The translations under genes were made by a program, and so were the position numbers. From contig QAND01000029.1 in the NCBI GenBank assembly GCA_003150225.1, positions 1-64,000 on the forward strand: a stretch of 64,000 nucleotides of DNA, read 5' to 3'. The number at the start of each line of letters is the position of its first letter. Positions within the stretch are counted from its first letter, which is position 1. This document shows, one piece after another, positions 43,101 through 52,276 of this stretch. This stretch comes from Bacillota bacterium (GTDB lineage: Bacteria; Bacillota; Clostridia; Christensenellales; QAND01). The notes beneath the pieces were generated by a model, which searched no databases, was not told where the DNA came from, and was given only the letters and a program-made list of their open reading frames with translations.

Positions 43101-43891
43101 TGGCAGTGGCCTTCTTTACCACCCTATATAAGCGATACCGGGAGTATCGAGCGGCAAAGCTGCTGCTTTCCAGCGGGGAAGGGGCGGCGCCGCATCTGCG
43201 CATACTGGAGACCTTCTGGCCCAATACCATCAAAACCCTCTTGTTCTGCTGCGTCTTTTTCATCCTAATCCCGGTGGCCATCTACCTTGCCTCCTATCTG
43301 CCCTATTTCCTGTGTGCTGAAGCGCCTTATGATCTCAAGGGGGTCATAGGCGTACAGGAATTTATGCTCAGCTATCACAGCGGCCTGACGGCGACCCATC
43401 CTTATCAGAGCCCCTGGTATCAATGGCCCGTGGTCTACCGGCCCATCTGGTTTTACAGCGGAACCAACGTAGGTGAGGGAATGATGAGCAGCATTGCCAG
43501 CTTTGGCAATCCCCTGATCTGGTGGGGTGGCCTGCTGTTTACCATTTACAGCATTATCACCTATCATCGGCGGACCCGTGGGGAGAAACGGGCGCTGTCC
43601 TTCCTCTTCATTTGTCTGGGCGCAGCGTTCCTCCCCTGGACCCTCATCACACGGGCCACGTTTATCTATCATTACTTCGCTTCGGTGCCCTTCATCATTC
43701 TACTGACCGGATTTGGCTTCCGATGGCTGGAAAAGCGCTTCTCCCAGGGCTGGTTTAAATGGGTCTATCTTTGCATATGCCTGGGCGTGTTCTGCCTTTT
43801 CTATCCCGTGTGGTCGGGAATGGAGATCGGCGCCCAGTGGGCCATGGATCACCTGCAATGGTTCCCGTCCTGGTGGTTCTTCCGATTATAA
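40121..43891 (+). CDS. Giant membrane glycosyltransferase: two GT-C modules with carbohydrate-binding-like domains
   Basis: A 1,256-residue protein. Order seen: signal or anchor helix (1-20), an extracellular beta-rich region resembling a carbohydrate-binding module (about 25-180), a membrane helix at about 200, a first GT-C polytopic module (about 225-635, with HPTDMVNF and WADYPPGYIYVLYVIG loops), a charged linker, a helix at 683, a second beta-rich region like a discoidin (F5/8) domain at about 720-810, then a PMT/GT39-like module (MYFDEIYHARTAYEHI near 837, SHPPLGK near 860). Such enzymes transfer sugars from lipid carriers to proteins or polymers outside the membrane. GTG 40121 has AGGGAG upstream. 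Acceptor unknown. Confidence 0.8.
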   Translation: MKKRFLILLLLGCLLVCSGYTMGNQIPEDAYGNGTEDEYWTSQGTEGFSFETNGTEGSQGIRLALSEAGYGSASCTVPVAPGAIYRISYYVKIVGQGKVYCIPQQLESSRSPVSVSQEGEFVEFYGLTAPDQSTLTLSFHLGDEAATAQGSASITQIRVEESDSVPEGALYVWLYDNVAWEAQNTATATLETEDTASKNGGVLGVVLVVLAFLLAAALMIRFRVFDSPLLRPASGRRVWIPIGIGVAISLILGAVTFGHPTDMVNFSSWALHAGKVGLPNFYISGIWADYPPGYIYVLYVIGLIGNLFQLQVGSVGLNLLIKLPSILCDAACGYFIYRLARKSLGERNAVRLCAFYMLNPLILFNSAVWGQMDGVLALLTVLMLYAYLQEKKPLCAVFFVLGVLVKPQMLMFGPIMLVAFLRDVVHRPEQELLATLYSILAGAATLVLVALPFTLKQNPLWLWEKYAGAAGLYPYATVNAFNLYALVGANWAPDTGIFFLGLSYRTLGIACIALICILAGVFHVLSRDKRTLVPVAAFLVWGIFALGHNMHERYLFPAVLLLVWAFLLFRDRRMLYGAAIASAVTLLNAGLILLYPAGNISQGIVAAISGLNLAGFVYCAVAVIGLCFTCRRGEPTESSLTEEPTAEERAAAGEAEAIAKARNTIAWGIPNVEARRHGRMRKWDYLIVLAIALVYGCLSLYNLGSTNVPESYWREREADVSYVVDLGEERDLGYLYYYPGIGGGTMEIAFSLDGISYDNALSIVTKEGDMYTWQRVDAPYRARYLRFTVIRPEIFLNEMGIYDAAGNLLPVQAEGKIAKLFDEQDRIDENPGLLTEMYFDEIYHARTAYEHILGMKPYENSHPPLGKLFISLGILAFGMNPFGWRIVGALFGVAILPLFYVLAKRIFKRTSFAAFSTLLLALDGMLFVQSRIATIDTYGVFFILAMCYFMYVYWEMNFFVDKLSRTLIPLGLSGIMFGLGTASKWIGIYAGGGLAVAFFTTLYKRYREYRAAKLLLSSGEGAAPHLRILETFWPNTIKTLLFCCVFFILIPVAIYLASYLPYFLCAEAPYDLKGVIGVQEFMLSYHSGLTATHPYQSPWYQWPVVYRPIWFYSGTNVGEGMMSSIASFGNPLIWWGGLLFTIYSIITYHRRTRGEKRALSFLFICLGAAFLPWTLITRATFIYHYFASVPFIILLTGFGFRWLEKRFSQGWFKWVYLCICLGVFCLFYPVWSGMEIGAQWAMDHLQWFPSWWFFRL

Positions 43892-43909
43892 AATAGGGGG
43901 ATGAGGCCG

Positions 43910-45439
43910 ATGCTGGCCAAGGTCAACAGCTATGGCATATTGGGCATTACTGGATATCCCGTTACCGTGGAGGTGGACGTGGCAAACGGCCTTCCCATGT
44001 TTGACATCGTGGGACTTCCGGACGCCTCGGTAAAGGAATCCCGGGAGCGGGTGCGCAGCGCGCTCCGTAACGGGGGATTTGAGATGCCAAATCTTCGGAT
44101 TACGGTGAATCTGGCTCCAGCCGATATCAAAAAGGAAGGCGCGCTCTACGATCTTCCCATTGCCCTCGGCCTTCTGGTGGCCTCGGGACAGTTGGATGCC
44201 GATGCCCTTTTAGGCTATACCGTCATTGGTGAACTTTCCCTGGACGGCACCGTGCGGAGGATTCACGGGGTATTGCCCATGGCAATCGACGCCCGGCAAC
44301 GAAATGTGCCGGCTATGCTGGTTCCCATGGAAAACGCCGAAGAGGCCGCTTATATTCAAGGCATCGGCGTCTACGGCGCAGAAAGCCTCTCCCAAGCGGT
44401 AGGACACTTAAAAGGAGAGGCTCCCATTGCGCCCCTGATTGGCCGGGAGTGGAGGCCAGGAAGAGAGGACGCTCCAGTGCCGGATTTTGCCGATATCCGA
44501 GGCCAGGAGGGCGCAAAGCGAGCCATGGAGATCGCTGCGGCGGGAGGACACAATCTTCTGCTGATCGGCCCCCCGGGATCGGGTAAGACCATGTTGGCGC
44601 GAAGCCTTGTGGGGATCCTACCGGACCTCAGCTTTGAAGAGGCTTTGGAGATCACCAAGATCCATTCGGTGAGCGGTGCTTTGAAAAGCGGGCAGGGCGG
44701 CGTCCTATCCATCCGCCCTTTCCGGGCGCCCCATCATTCTGCCTCTACCGCCGCTTTGACGGGCGGCGGCACCCGGGCGAAGCCCGGGGAGGTGAGTCTA
44801 AGCCACCTTGGGGTGCTTTTCCTGGATGAACTGCCCGAGTTCCGCCGGGATGCCTTGGAAGCATTGCGCCAGCCTCTGGAGGACGGCTCCGTTACCGTCT
44901 CCCGGGTGACGGCTTCCATGACCTATCCTGCTGATTTCATGCTGGTTGCCGCCATGAACCCCTGTCCCTGCGGTCATTATGGTACCGAGCAATGCCGCTG
45001 TACCCCCCTGCAGATCCAGCGGTATTTGGGCAGGATCAGCGGCCCGCTTTTGGATCGCATCGATATGCATGTGGAGATGGGGCCGGTAACCTATTCTGAA
45101 CTGACGGAAGGGCCAAGTGGGGAACCCTCCAGCGCTGTGCGGGAACGGGTAAACGCTGCTCGGCGGACGCAGGCGGATCGCTTTCCCCGTAAAGGTATCT
45201 ACTGCAATGCCCAGTTGGATGCAGCGGGGCTCAAGAGACACTGCCAGACCGACGCCTTGGGAGACCGGATCTTACGACAGGCTTTTGGCGGGATGGATCT
45301 ATCGGCCCGAGCCTATACCCGAATTCTAAAGGTGGCTCGAACCATCGCGGATCTGGATGGCAGCCAAGAGATTCTGGGCCGTCATGTGGCCGAGGCAGTA
45401 CAATACCGCAGCCTTGACAGAAAATATTGGGGGGTGTAG
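43910..45439 (+). CDS. comM: YifB/ComM family Mg-chelatase-like AAA ATPase
   Basis: A 509-residue protein with an N-terminal ChlI-type domain (VEVDVANGLPMFDIVGLPDASVKESRERV), the AAA core with Walker A GPPGSGKTMLARSL near residue 223 and Walker B LGVLFLDELPEF near residue 304, and a C-terminal domain. A CPCGHYG cluster lies at 350. ComM is a branch-migration helicase supporting natural transformation in some bacteria. ATG 43910 is preferred; ATG 43901 sits on the ribosome site. dprA follows after 3 bases. Confidence 0.94.
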   Translation: MLAKVNSYGILGITGYPVTVEVDVANGLPMFDIVGLPDASVKESRERVRSALRNGGFEMPNLRITVNLAPADIKKEGALYDLPIALGLLVASGQLDADALLGYTVIGELSLDGTVRRIHGVLPMAIDARQRNVPAMLVPMENAEEAAYIQGIGVYGAESLSQAVGHLKGEAPIAPLIGREWRPGREDAPVPDFADIRGQEGAKRAMEIAAAGGHNLLLIGPPGSGKTMLARSLVGILPDLSFEEALEITKIHSVSGALKSGQGGVLSIRPFRAPHHSASTAALTGGGTRAKPGEVSLSHLGVLFLDELPEFRRDALEALRQPLEDGSVTVSRVTASMTYPADFMLVAAMNPCPCGHYGTEQCRCTPLQIQRYLGRISGPLLDRIDMHVEMGPVTYSELTEGPSGEPSSAVRERVNAARRTQADRFPRKGIYCNAQLDAAGLKRHCQTDALGDRILRQAFGGMDLSARAYTRILKVARTIADLDGSQEILGRHVAEAVQYRSLDRKYWGV

Positions 45440-45442
45440 TAT

Positions 45443-46546
45443 ATGTCAAATTCCAAGTTGATCTATGCGGTCTGGCTCAATGCCATCGAGGGAATCGGGG
45501 CCAGGCGGTACGATGAGATATGCCGGCGTTTTGGCTCTCCTCAAGAGGTATTTGAAAACGCCACCCGACAAGAGCTGCTGAAAATCCCCTCGCTGGGGGA
45601 ACGAATCGCGGAATCCATTCTGGAGCATAGAACCCAACAGGCCCTGGATTCCATTGAAAAGGATTTGATGGAACAGGACGCGCGGGTTTACCTGCGTGAG
45701 GATGAGGGCTATCCTGCCATCCTCCGGGAGATTGCCGATCCGCCGCCCATCCTTTATGTAAGGGGCAATCTTTCCTTTGAAGGCCTTCGGATGCTTGCCA
45801 TGGTTGGGACCCGGCATCCTACCCGCTATGGAAGGGACATGGCCTACCGGCTTGCTCAGGAGCTGGGAGAACAGGGGATCACGGTGGTTTCCGGTCTTGC
45901 CCGGGGGATTGACGCCTGCTGCCATGCTGGAGCCCTTGCGGGAGACGGAACCACCATTGCGGTGCTAGGCTGCGGGGTGGATGTTGTCTATCCCGCCGAA
46001 AACCGACGGCTGTATCAGCAGATCCAGGAGAGGGGACTGGTGATCTCCGATTATCACTTTGGCACCAAGCCCATCGGCGCCCATTTTCCCGCCCGAAACC
46101 GGATCATCAGCGGCTTATCCCGGGGAACCGTAGTGGTGGAAAGCAAGATAAAGGGCGGTAGCCTCATCACCGCCGCCTATGCGCTGGAGCAGAATCGGGA
46201 TGTGTTTGCGGTGCCGGGAAATATCAATCAGGAGACCGCAAAGGGCACCAATGCGCTTATCGCAGACGGTGCTAAGATGGTTCAGGGAGCCCACTCCATC
46301 CTGGAGGAGTACCCCGATTGGGGCGGGGCATTCCAGCCCAAAGCTGGATCAAAGATGCCGGATCTCCAGCAGCTGGAGCCGGATGAACGGCGGATTGTCC
46401 AATTATTATTGGAGGGGGAACTCCCCTTTGATTCGCTCATGGGACAGATGGGGATGACCGCAGGCAGCCTGGGGGCTGTCTTGACAATCTTGGAGATAAA
46501 AGGAATAATAAAACAGTTGCCGGGACGCATTTACTGCATTAGCTGA
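45443..46546 (+). CDS. dprA: DNA-processing protein DprA
   Basis: Loads RecA on single-stranded DNA taken up during transformation. The 367-residue protein has a helix-hairpin region at the N-terminus (GIGARRYDEICRRFG...IPSLGERIAESIL), the Rossmann-like core LAMVGTRHPTRYG near residue 114, VSGLARGIDACCHAGAL, GCGVDVVYPAENRRLY, FPARNRIISGLSRGTVVVE and a C-terminal winged-helix domain. Complete and typical. Confidence 0.95.
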   Translation: MSNSKLIYAVWLNAIEGIGARRYDEICRRFGSPQEVFENATRQELLKIPSLGERIAESILEHRTQQALDSIEKDLMEQDARVYLREDEGYPAILREIADPPPILYVRGNLSFEGLRMLAMVGTRHPTRYGRDMAYRLAQELGEQGITVVSGLARGIDACCHAGALAGDGTTIAVLGCGVDVVYPAENRRLYQQIQERGLVISDYHFGTKPIGAHFPARNRIISGLSRGTVVVESKIKGGSLITAAYALEQNRDVFAVPGNINQETAKGTNALIADGAKMVQGAHSILEEYPDWGGAFQPKAGSKMPDLQQLEPDERRIVQLLLEGELPFDSLMGQMGMTAGSLGAVLTILEIKGIIKQLPGRIYCIS

Positions 46547-46561
46547 CCGGCGGAGGAATCT

Positions 46562-48814
46562 ATGGAGCAAGAAACCACCAAGAAGACCACGACCAAAAAG
46601 AGTACTGCGGCTTCCGCCACGGCAAAGAAAACGGCGGCCAAGGCCGGTTCTAAAAAGACAACTAAAAAAACCACCGCTTCTAAGGCAAAAAAGACCAAGG
46701 GAGACCATACCCTGGTGATCGTTGAGTCCCCGGCCAAGGCTCATACCATCGGCAAATTTGTAGGTAAGGATTATAAAGTGATTGCCAGCCAAGGCCATGT
46801 GCGGGATCTTCCTGCAAAGCAGCTTGGGGTGGATGTGGAAAACGGATTTACCCCCAAGTATGTCAACCTTACCGGGCGCAGCAAGATCATCACCAACATC
46901 AAAGCCGAGGCCAAGGAGAGCAAAAACGTTCTTCTGGCCACCGACCCGGACCGGGAGGGAGAGGCCATCAGCTGGCACATTGCCCAGGTGCTCGGCCTCA
47001 GCGAGAACGATCCCTGTCGGATCGAGTTCAACGAAATCACCGAGGGAGCGGTAAAAAGCGCTCTGAGCCATCCCCGCACCATCGATATGGGACGGGTCAA
47101 CGCCCAACAGGCCCGGCGAATTCTAGATCGATTGGTGGGTTATCAAATCAGCCCCATCCTATGGCGTAAGGTGAAGAAAGGCCTTTCTGCTGGACGGGTG
47201 CAGAGCGTTGCCGTTAAGATCATCTGTGAGCGGGACCGGGAGATCGAAAAATTTAAACCCGAGGAGTACTGGAGCATCACCGGCGCTTTTACCGAGCTGC
47301 TCCATAACCAGCAGTTTTTAGCCAAGCTGGAGCGAATCAAGGGAAAGAAGGCCGCCATCCATAACGAGGAGGAGGCCAAGGCGCTGGTGGAAGCCGCAAA
47401 GGGCGCGGCGTTTACCATTGCCACCGTAAAAAAGGGCCAGCGGATGCGCCGGGCCCAGCCTCCCTTTACCACCAGCACCATGCAGCAGGAGGCCAGCCGC
47501 AAGCTTAACATGACCCCGTCCGTCACCATGCGGGTTGCTCAGAGCCTGTATGAAGGCGTGGACATCCCCGGCCAGGGGGCGGTGGGCCTGATTACCTATA
47601 TCCGTACCGACAGCATGCGCATCAGCGCCGAGGCAGCCGCGGAGGCCCGGGAATATATCGCCGGCCGGTTCGGCAGCAACTATCTGCCCGCAAAGCCCAA
47701 CGTATACCGGAACCGCAAGAGCGCCCAAGACGCCCATGAGGCCATTCGTCCCACCTCTCTTCAACGGACGCCCCAGAGCCTTTCCGGAACCTTGAACCGG
47801 GACCAGCTGCGGTTATACGAACTGGTTTATAATCGGTTTGTCGCCAGCCAGATGGCCCCCGAGGTATCCGATACCGTCACCGCCGATATCGTCGGCGGCG
47901 ACTTGACGTTCCGTTCTACTGGTTCCATCGTCCGGTTTGATGGCTATCGGGCCATCTACACAGAGGGCCGGGACGAGGAGGAGGAAAAGGATCAGCGGCT
48001 CCCAGAGCTCATCGAGGGAACGGCCTGCCGGATGGAAAAGGCCGATCCCAAACAGCACTTTACCCAGCCTCCGCCCAAGTACACCGAGGCTACGCTGGTC
48101 AAAGCGCTTGAGGAGCGGGGAATCGGACGTCCCAGCACCTACGCTACCATCATCTCCACCATCCTGGACAGGGAGTACGTGGAGCGCCAGAGCCGGCAGC
48201 TTTCCGCTACGCCCCTGGGATTTTTGATTACGGATATTTTGGAGCAGTACTTTACCAACATTGTGGATGAGGAATTTACCGCAGGCATGGAAAATACCCT
48301 GGATGAGATCGAGGAAGGGGAGGACTGGCAGCAGGCGGTAGGTGCGTTCTATGGGCCTTTTAAGGAAAGCCTGGACAACGCTGAAAAGAATATGGAACGG
48401 GTGAAGCTTCCCGAGGAGGTCACAGACGAGCCCTGTCCCAACTGCGGCGCTATGATGGTCATCAAGAGCGGTCGATTCGGCAAGTTTTTGGCCTGCCCCA
48501 ACTATCCCGAATGCAAGACCACCAAGCCCCTCATTGAAAAGACGGGAACCAAGTGCCCTAAATGCGGCGGCGATGTGGTAAAGAAGAAAAGTAAAAAGGG
48601 CAAGGTGTTTTACGGTTGCGCCAACTATCCCAACTGTGATTTTGTTTCCTGGGATATGCCCTTGGATGAAAAATGCGAAAAATGCGGCGCCTATATGGTG
48701 CAGCGGTGGGGCAAAAATAAGCGCCCCTATAAGCAGTGTTCCAACCCTGAGTGTCAGAATCGGGTGTTTGGGAACGGGAAGGAAAAGAAGGAAACGGAAG
48801 GACAGGATGAATAG
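46562..48814 (+). CDS. topA: DNA topoisomerase I
   Basis: Type IA topoisomerase that relaxes negative supercoils. 750 residues. The first 45 residues are a Lys-, Thr- and Ala-rich tail, histone H1-like. The TOPRIM domain follows (VIVESPAKAHTIGKF near residue 57, DPDREGEAISWHI near 127), then the catalytic Tyr in GLITYIRTDSM near 345. Three C-terminal zinc ribbons begin at CPNCG (about 624), CPKCG and CEKCG. Core and fingers are typical; the tail is not. Confidence 0.96.
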   Translation: MEQETTKKTTTKKSTAASATAKKTAAKAGSKKTTKKTTASKAKKTKGDHTLVIVESPAKAHTIGKFVGKDYKVIASQGHVRDLPAKQLGVDVENGFTPKYVNLTGRSKIITNIKAEAKESKNVLLATDPDREGEAISWHIAQVLGLSENDPCRIEFNEITEGAVKSALSHPRTIDMGRVNAQQARRILDRLVGYQISPILWRKVKKGLSAGRVQSVAVKIICERDREIEKFKPEEYWSITGAFTELLHNQQFLAKLERIKGKKAAIHNEEEAKALVEAAKGAAFTIATVKKGQRMRRAQPPFTTSTMQQEASRKLNMTPSVTMRVAQSLYEGVDIPGQGAVGLITYIRTDSMRISAEAAAEAREYIAGRFGSNYLPAKPNVYRNRKSAQDAHEAIRPTSLQRTPQSLSGTLNRDQLRLYELVYNRFVASQMAPEVSDTVTADIVGGDLTFRSTGSIVRFDGYRAIYTEGRDEEEEKDQRLPELIEGTACRMEKADPKQHFTQPPPKYTEATLVKALEERGIGRPSTYATIISTILDREYVERQSRQLSATPLGFLITDILEQYFTNIVDEEFTAGMENTLDEIEEGEDWQQAVGAFYGPFKESLDNAEKNMERVKLPEEVTDEPCPNCGAMMVIKSGRFGKFLACPNYPECKTTKPLIEKTGTKCPKCGGDVVKKKSKKGKVFYGCANYPNCDFVSWDMPLDEKCEKCGAYMVQRWGKNKRPYKQCSNPECQNRVFGNGKEKKETEGQDE

Positions 48815-50117
48815 CGTATCGGTAGTGGGCGGCGGCCTGGCAGGATGCGAGGCAGCCCTCCAGTTGGCCCGCCGGGGTGTGGACGTCACGCTGTATGAAA
48901 TGAAACCCGCCCGGTTTTCGCCCGCCCATCGCTCCCCAATGTTTGCGGAATTGGTGTGCAGCAACTCCCTCAAAAGCATGAAGGAGGACAGCGCCCCATA
49001 CCTATTGAAATGGGAGATGGAACAGCTGGGCTCCATTGTGATGGAGAGCGCCCGCCGCTGCGCCGTTCCGGCGGGTGGGGCGCTTTCAGTGGATCGGGAA
49101 GCCTTTTCCGGCTATATCACAGAGCGGATTGAACATCACCCTCACATTCGGGTGATCCGCGAGGAGCTAACCCATCTGCCAAAGGAGGAGCGCGCCATCA
49201 TCGCTACCGGCCCGCTGACCTCCGCCGGGTTATACCGGGAGATCACCGATCTTGTAGGGGAATCCCTCTATTTTTATGACGCAGCAGCCCCCATCGTGGA
49301 CGGCGCTACCATTGATCTTTCCCGGGCATACTTTCAGGGACGGTACGACCAAGACGCAGACTATCTCAACTGTCCCATGACAAAGGAAGAGTACGACGCC
49401 TTCTATGACGCGCTGGTTTCCGCTCAAACGGCGCCCCTTTCGGAGGAGGATCAGAAGGTCGTCCATTTTGAGGGATGCATGCCCATTGAGGCCATGGCAA
49501 AACGGGGAAGGCAGACTCCTCTGTTTGGTCCCATGAGCCCTAAGGGGATCTATGACCCCGTCACCGATAAACGGCCCTACGCCGTGGTGCAGCTTCGCCG
49601 GGAGGATCAGGAGGGTACCATGTTCAACCTGGTGGGCTTCCAAACCAATTTGACCTTTCCGGAACAGCGCAGGGTATTTCGGATGATTCCCGCTCTTTCT
49701 GAGGCTACTTTTTTCCGCTATGGAGTAATGCACCGAAACACCTTTCTCCATTCCCCCAGCCTTTTGGATGAACGGCTACGGCTGAAATGCCGGCCAAACC
49801 TTTCCTTTGCGGGACAGATCACCGGCGTTGAGGGCTATGTGGAGTCGGCTGCCTGCGGCATTTTAGCGGGGATTTTTGCCGCCCATGAGGTTTTGGGAAA
49901 GCTCCAGCCGGAGTTTCCCCATACCACTGGCCATGGCGCGCTTTTGCGCTATGTAACGGCCTACGGCGGTTCGGATTTTCAGCCCATGAACATGAACTTT
50001 GGAATTCTTCCCCCTATAACGGGAATAAAGGGAAAGCGGGAGCGGCACCAGGCCGCCGTCCAGCGGGGGAAAGAGGATTTGCTTGCTACCATGGAACGCT
50101 ATCAACTATGGGTTTAA
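48807..50117 (+). CDS. trmFO: Methylenetetrahydrofolate-tRNA-(uracil(54)-C(5))-methyltransferase TrmFO
   Basis: Folate- and FAD-dependent enzyme that makes ribothymidine 54 in tRNA. About 436 residues with FAD loop VVGGGLAGCEAALQLARRGV at the start, LVCSNSLKSMKEDSA near residue 50, YDAAAPIVDGATIDLS, CPMTKEEYDAF and GYVESAACGILAGIFAAHEV. It overlaps topA by 8 bases, as in Bacillus. The long upstream extension of the frame is a shadow inside topA. Confidence 0.96.
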   Translation: MNSVSVVGGGLAGCEAALQLARRGVDVTLYEMKPARFSPAHRSPMFAELVCSNSLKSMKEDSAPYLLKWEMEQLGSIVMESARRCAVPAGGALSVDREAFSGYITERIEHHPHIRVIREELTHLPKEERAIIATGPLTSAGLYREITDLVGESLYFYDAAAPIVDGATIDLSRAYFQGRYDQDADYLNCPMTKEEYDAFYDALVSAQTAPLSEEDQKVVHFEGCMPIEAMAKRGRQTPLFGPMSPKGIYDPVTDKRPYAVVQLRREDQEGTMFNLVGFQTNLTFPEQRRVFRMIPALSEATFFRYGVMHRNTFLHSPSLLDERLRLKCRPNLSFAGQITGVEGYVESAACGILAGIFAAHEVLGKLQPEFPHTTGHGALLRYVTAYGGSDFQPMNMNFGILPPITGIKGKRERHQAAVQRGKEDLLATMERYQLWV

Positions 50118-50130
50118 GGAGGAATGACTT

Positions 50131-50661
50131 TTGTTTGAAGGAACCACCATCGTCGCGGTCAAGCGGGAGGGCGTCTGCGCCATTGCCGGGGACGGCCAAG
50201 TGACCATGGGTCAAAATACGGTGATGAAGAACACCGCCCAGAAGGTACGGCGGCTTTATAAGGATCGGGTGGTGATCGGCTTTGCAGGAAGCGTAGCCGA
50301 CGCCTTTACCCTTTCGGAGCGGTTTGAAAACAAGTTGGAGCAGTTTTCTGGCAATCTACGCCGCGCGGCAGTTGAATTGGCCAAGGAATGGCGGGGGGAT
50401 AAGATGCTCCGCAACCTGGAAGCCCTGATGCTGGCGGCTGATAAAGACGATCTGCTTTTGATCTCCGGCAATGGAGAGGTCATCGATCCCGATGACGGTG
50501 TGGCGGCCATCGGCAGTGGCGGAAACTTCGCTCTGGCGGCGGCGCGCGCCCTTCGGCAAAACACGGAGCTGTCCGCTTCCGAGATCGCCCGAAAATCCAT
50601 CGAGATCGCCGCGGATATCTGTATCTTTACCAACCGTAACATCACGGTTATGGAGGTGTAA
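50131..50661 (+). CDS. hslV: ATP-dependent protease subunit HslV (ClpQ)
   Basis: Proteolytic subunit of the HslUV two-component protease. The 176-residue protein begins [14 protein letters not shown]; the Thr of TTI is the family nucleophile, so four residues must be removed. [33 protein letters not shown] and [16 protein letters not shown] are canonical. TTG 50131 has AAGGAGG upstream. It follows trmFO without the xerC-like gene found there in Bacillus. Confidence 0.96.
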   Translation: MFEGTTIVAVKREGVCAIAGDGQVTMGQNTVMKNTAQKVRRLYKDRVVIGFAGSVADAFTLSERFENKLEQFSGNLRRAAVELAKEWRGDKMLRNLEALMLAADKDDLLLISGNGEVIDPDDGVAAIGSGGNFALAAARALRQNTELSASEIARKSIEIAADICIFTNRNITVMEV

Positions 50662-50663
50662 CT

Positions 50664-52094
50664 ATGTCGGATTTGGTACCTGTAGCGGCCCATCCGGGCT
50701 CCCAGCGGGAAGCGGAACTGACCCCCAGGGAGATTGTGCGGGAGCTGGATAAATACATCATTGGCCAGGCAAACGCAAAGCGGGCAGTCGCTGTGGCGCT
50801 TCGTAACCGTTACCGCCGCAGTATGCTCCCCCCAGAGATACAGGGGGAAATCACGCCCAAGAACATCTTGATGATGGGACCTACCGGCGTTGGAAAGACC
50901 GAGATCGCCCGCAGACTGGCCAAACTGGTCAATGCTCCCTTCATCAAGGTGGAGGCCACCAAATTTACCGAAGTGGGCTATGTAGGCCGAGACGTAGAAT
51001 CCATGATCCGGGATCTCACCGAGGCGGCCATCCGCATTGTAAAGGAGGAGCGGCTGCAAAGCGTCCAGGAAAAGGCGGAACAAGCGGCTACCGAACGCTT
51101 GGTTGACCTATTGATGCCCCAGAATCAGAAAAAACAACAGCCTTCCGGGGGAACCCCCCTTGCCTCCATCTTTGGTGCGGCCATTCCCAGCCCCCAGAAG
51201 TCCATGACGGAGGAGGAAAAGGACGAATACTATTCCACCCGAAGCTCCATTGCTTTTCAGCTTAATTCCGGACTCCTGGAGAACCAGATCGTGGAGCTGG
51301 AGGTGGAGGAATCCCAGAACAACATGAATATGTCGGCCATGGGGATCGATATGAATATGGGAGATCTCCTTGGACCTTTGATGCCCAAACGCAAAAAGCT
51401 TCGCAAGATGCCGGTTTCCGACGCCCGGCGGGTATTGACCGCCGAAGAGGCTGATAAGCTCATCGACATGGATGAGGTTACCCGGGAAGCGCTACTGCGA
51501 GCGGAAAACCACGGCATCGTGTTCATCGATGAGATCGATAAAATCGCTGGACGGCAGAATGCCGGCTCGGGGCCCGACGTATCCCGGGAAGGAGTTCAGC
51601 GGGACATTCTGCCCATCGTTGAGGGCAGCACCGTCATGACGAAGTATGGCCCCGTTAAGACCGATTACATGCTGTTTATCGCTGCGGGCGCCTTCCATGT
51701 GAGCAAAGTAGAGGATCTGATTCCAGAGCTGCAGGGACGCTTTCCGGTGGTGGTATCCCTGGATAGCCTCACCGCAGAGGATTTTGCCCGTATCCTGGTG
51801 GAGCCGGATAACGCCATCACCAAGCAATACGCCGCCCTTCTATCCACAGAAAATGTAGCCATCGACTTTACTCCGGACGGCGTCAGCGCCATCGCGGAAT
51901 ACGCCTTTAACGCCAACGAGACCTCGGAAAATCTAGGAGCTCGCCGACTGTATACCATTATCGAGAATCTGCTGAACGATGAGATGTTCATGGCTGACGG
52001 CAGCGAAAAAACCGTTACCGTCAACAATGCCTATGTAACGGAACGGCTGAAGAGCGAATACGATCCCCAGGAGCTGAAAAAATATATTCTGTAA
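50664..52094 (+). CDS. hslU: ATP-dependent protease ATPase subunit HslU (ClpY)
   Basis: AAA unfoldase partner of HslV. 476 residues with [31 protein letters not shown], Walker [18 protein letters not shown] near residue 72, an intermediate domain, Walker [12 protein letters not shown] near residue 288, and sensor and C-terminal regions ending in LKKYIL, the tail that docks into HslV. Starts 2 bases after hslV. codY, next in Bacillus, is absent. Confidence 0.96.
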   Translation: MSDLVPVAAHPGSQREAELTPREIVRELDKYIIGQANAKRAVAVALRNRYRRSMLPPEIQGEITPKNILMMGPTGVGKTEIARRLAKLVNAPFIKVEATKFTEVGYVGRDVESMIRDLTEAAIRIVKEERLQSVQEKAEQAATERLVDLLMPQNQKKQQPSGGTPLASIFGAAIPSPQKSMTEEEKDEYYSTRSSIAFQLNSGLLENQIVELEVEESQNNMNMSAMGIDMNMGDLLGPLMPKRKKLRKMPVSDARRVLTAEEADKLIDMDEVTREALLRAENHGIVFIDEIDKIAGRQNAGSGPDVSREGVQRDILPIVEGSTVMTKYGPVKTDYMLFIAAGAFHVSKVEDLIPELQGRFPVVVSLDSLTAEDFARILVEPDNAITKQYAALLSTENVAIDFTPDGVSAIAEYAFNANETSENLGARRLYTIIENLLNDEMFMADGSEKTVTVNNAYVTERLKSEYDPQELKKYIL

Positions 52095-52111
52095 ACGGCA
52101 TTTGATCCACC

Positions 52112-52150
52112 GTGATCACCCGGACGGCTTCTGCCGTCCGGGCAGATCAC
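52112..52150 (+). terminator. Long hairpin after hslU: terminator or leader element of rnjA
   Basis: GTGATC and CCCGGACGGC on the left pair with GCCGTCCGGG and GATCAC on the right, around a TTCT loop. The T tract is poor (TCTTTGTTT), so it may be a weak terminator or a structure in the leader of the RNase J gene. The remaining 126 bases before rnjA show no other signal I can name. Confidence 0.5.
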
Positions 52151-52276
52151 TCTTTGTTTCGCGCCATTCGTTCGTGCGCCCCCACCGGGAGTCCTTCCCA
52201 TCCAACCAAGAAGAACAAGAGGCCAGGCGTCCTCTGAGACAACGCCGGTAACAATCCTACGAAAGAGGTTGAAACA

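Noticed and set aside
47813-49036. Antisense frame of 407 codons opposite the end of topA and start of trmFO
   Set aside because: It crosses two well-supported genes and shows no family motif or ribosome site.
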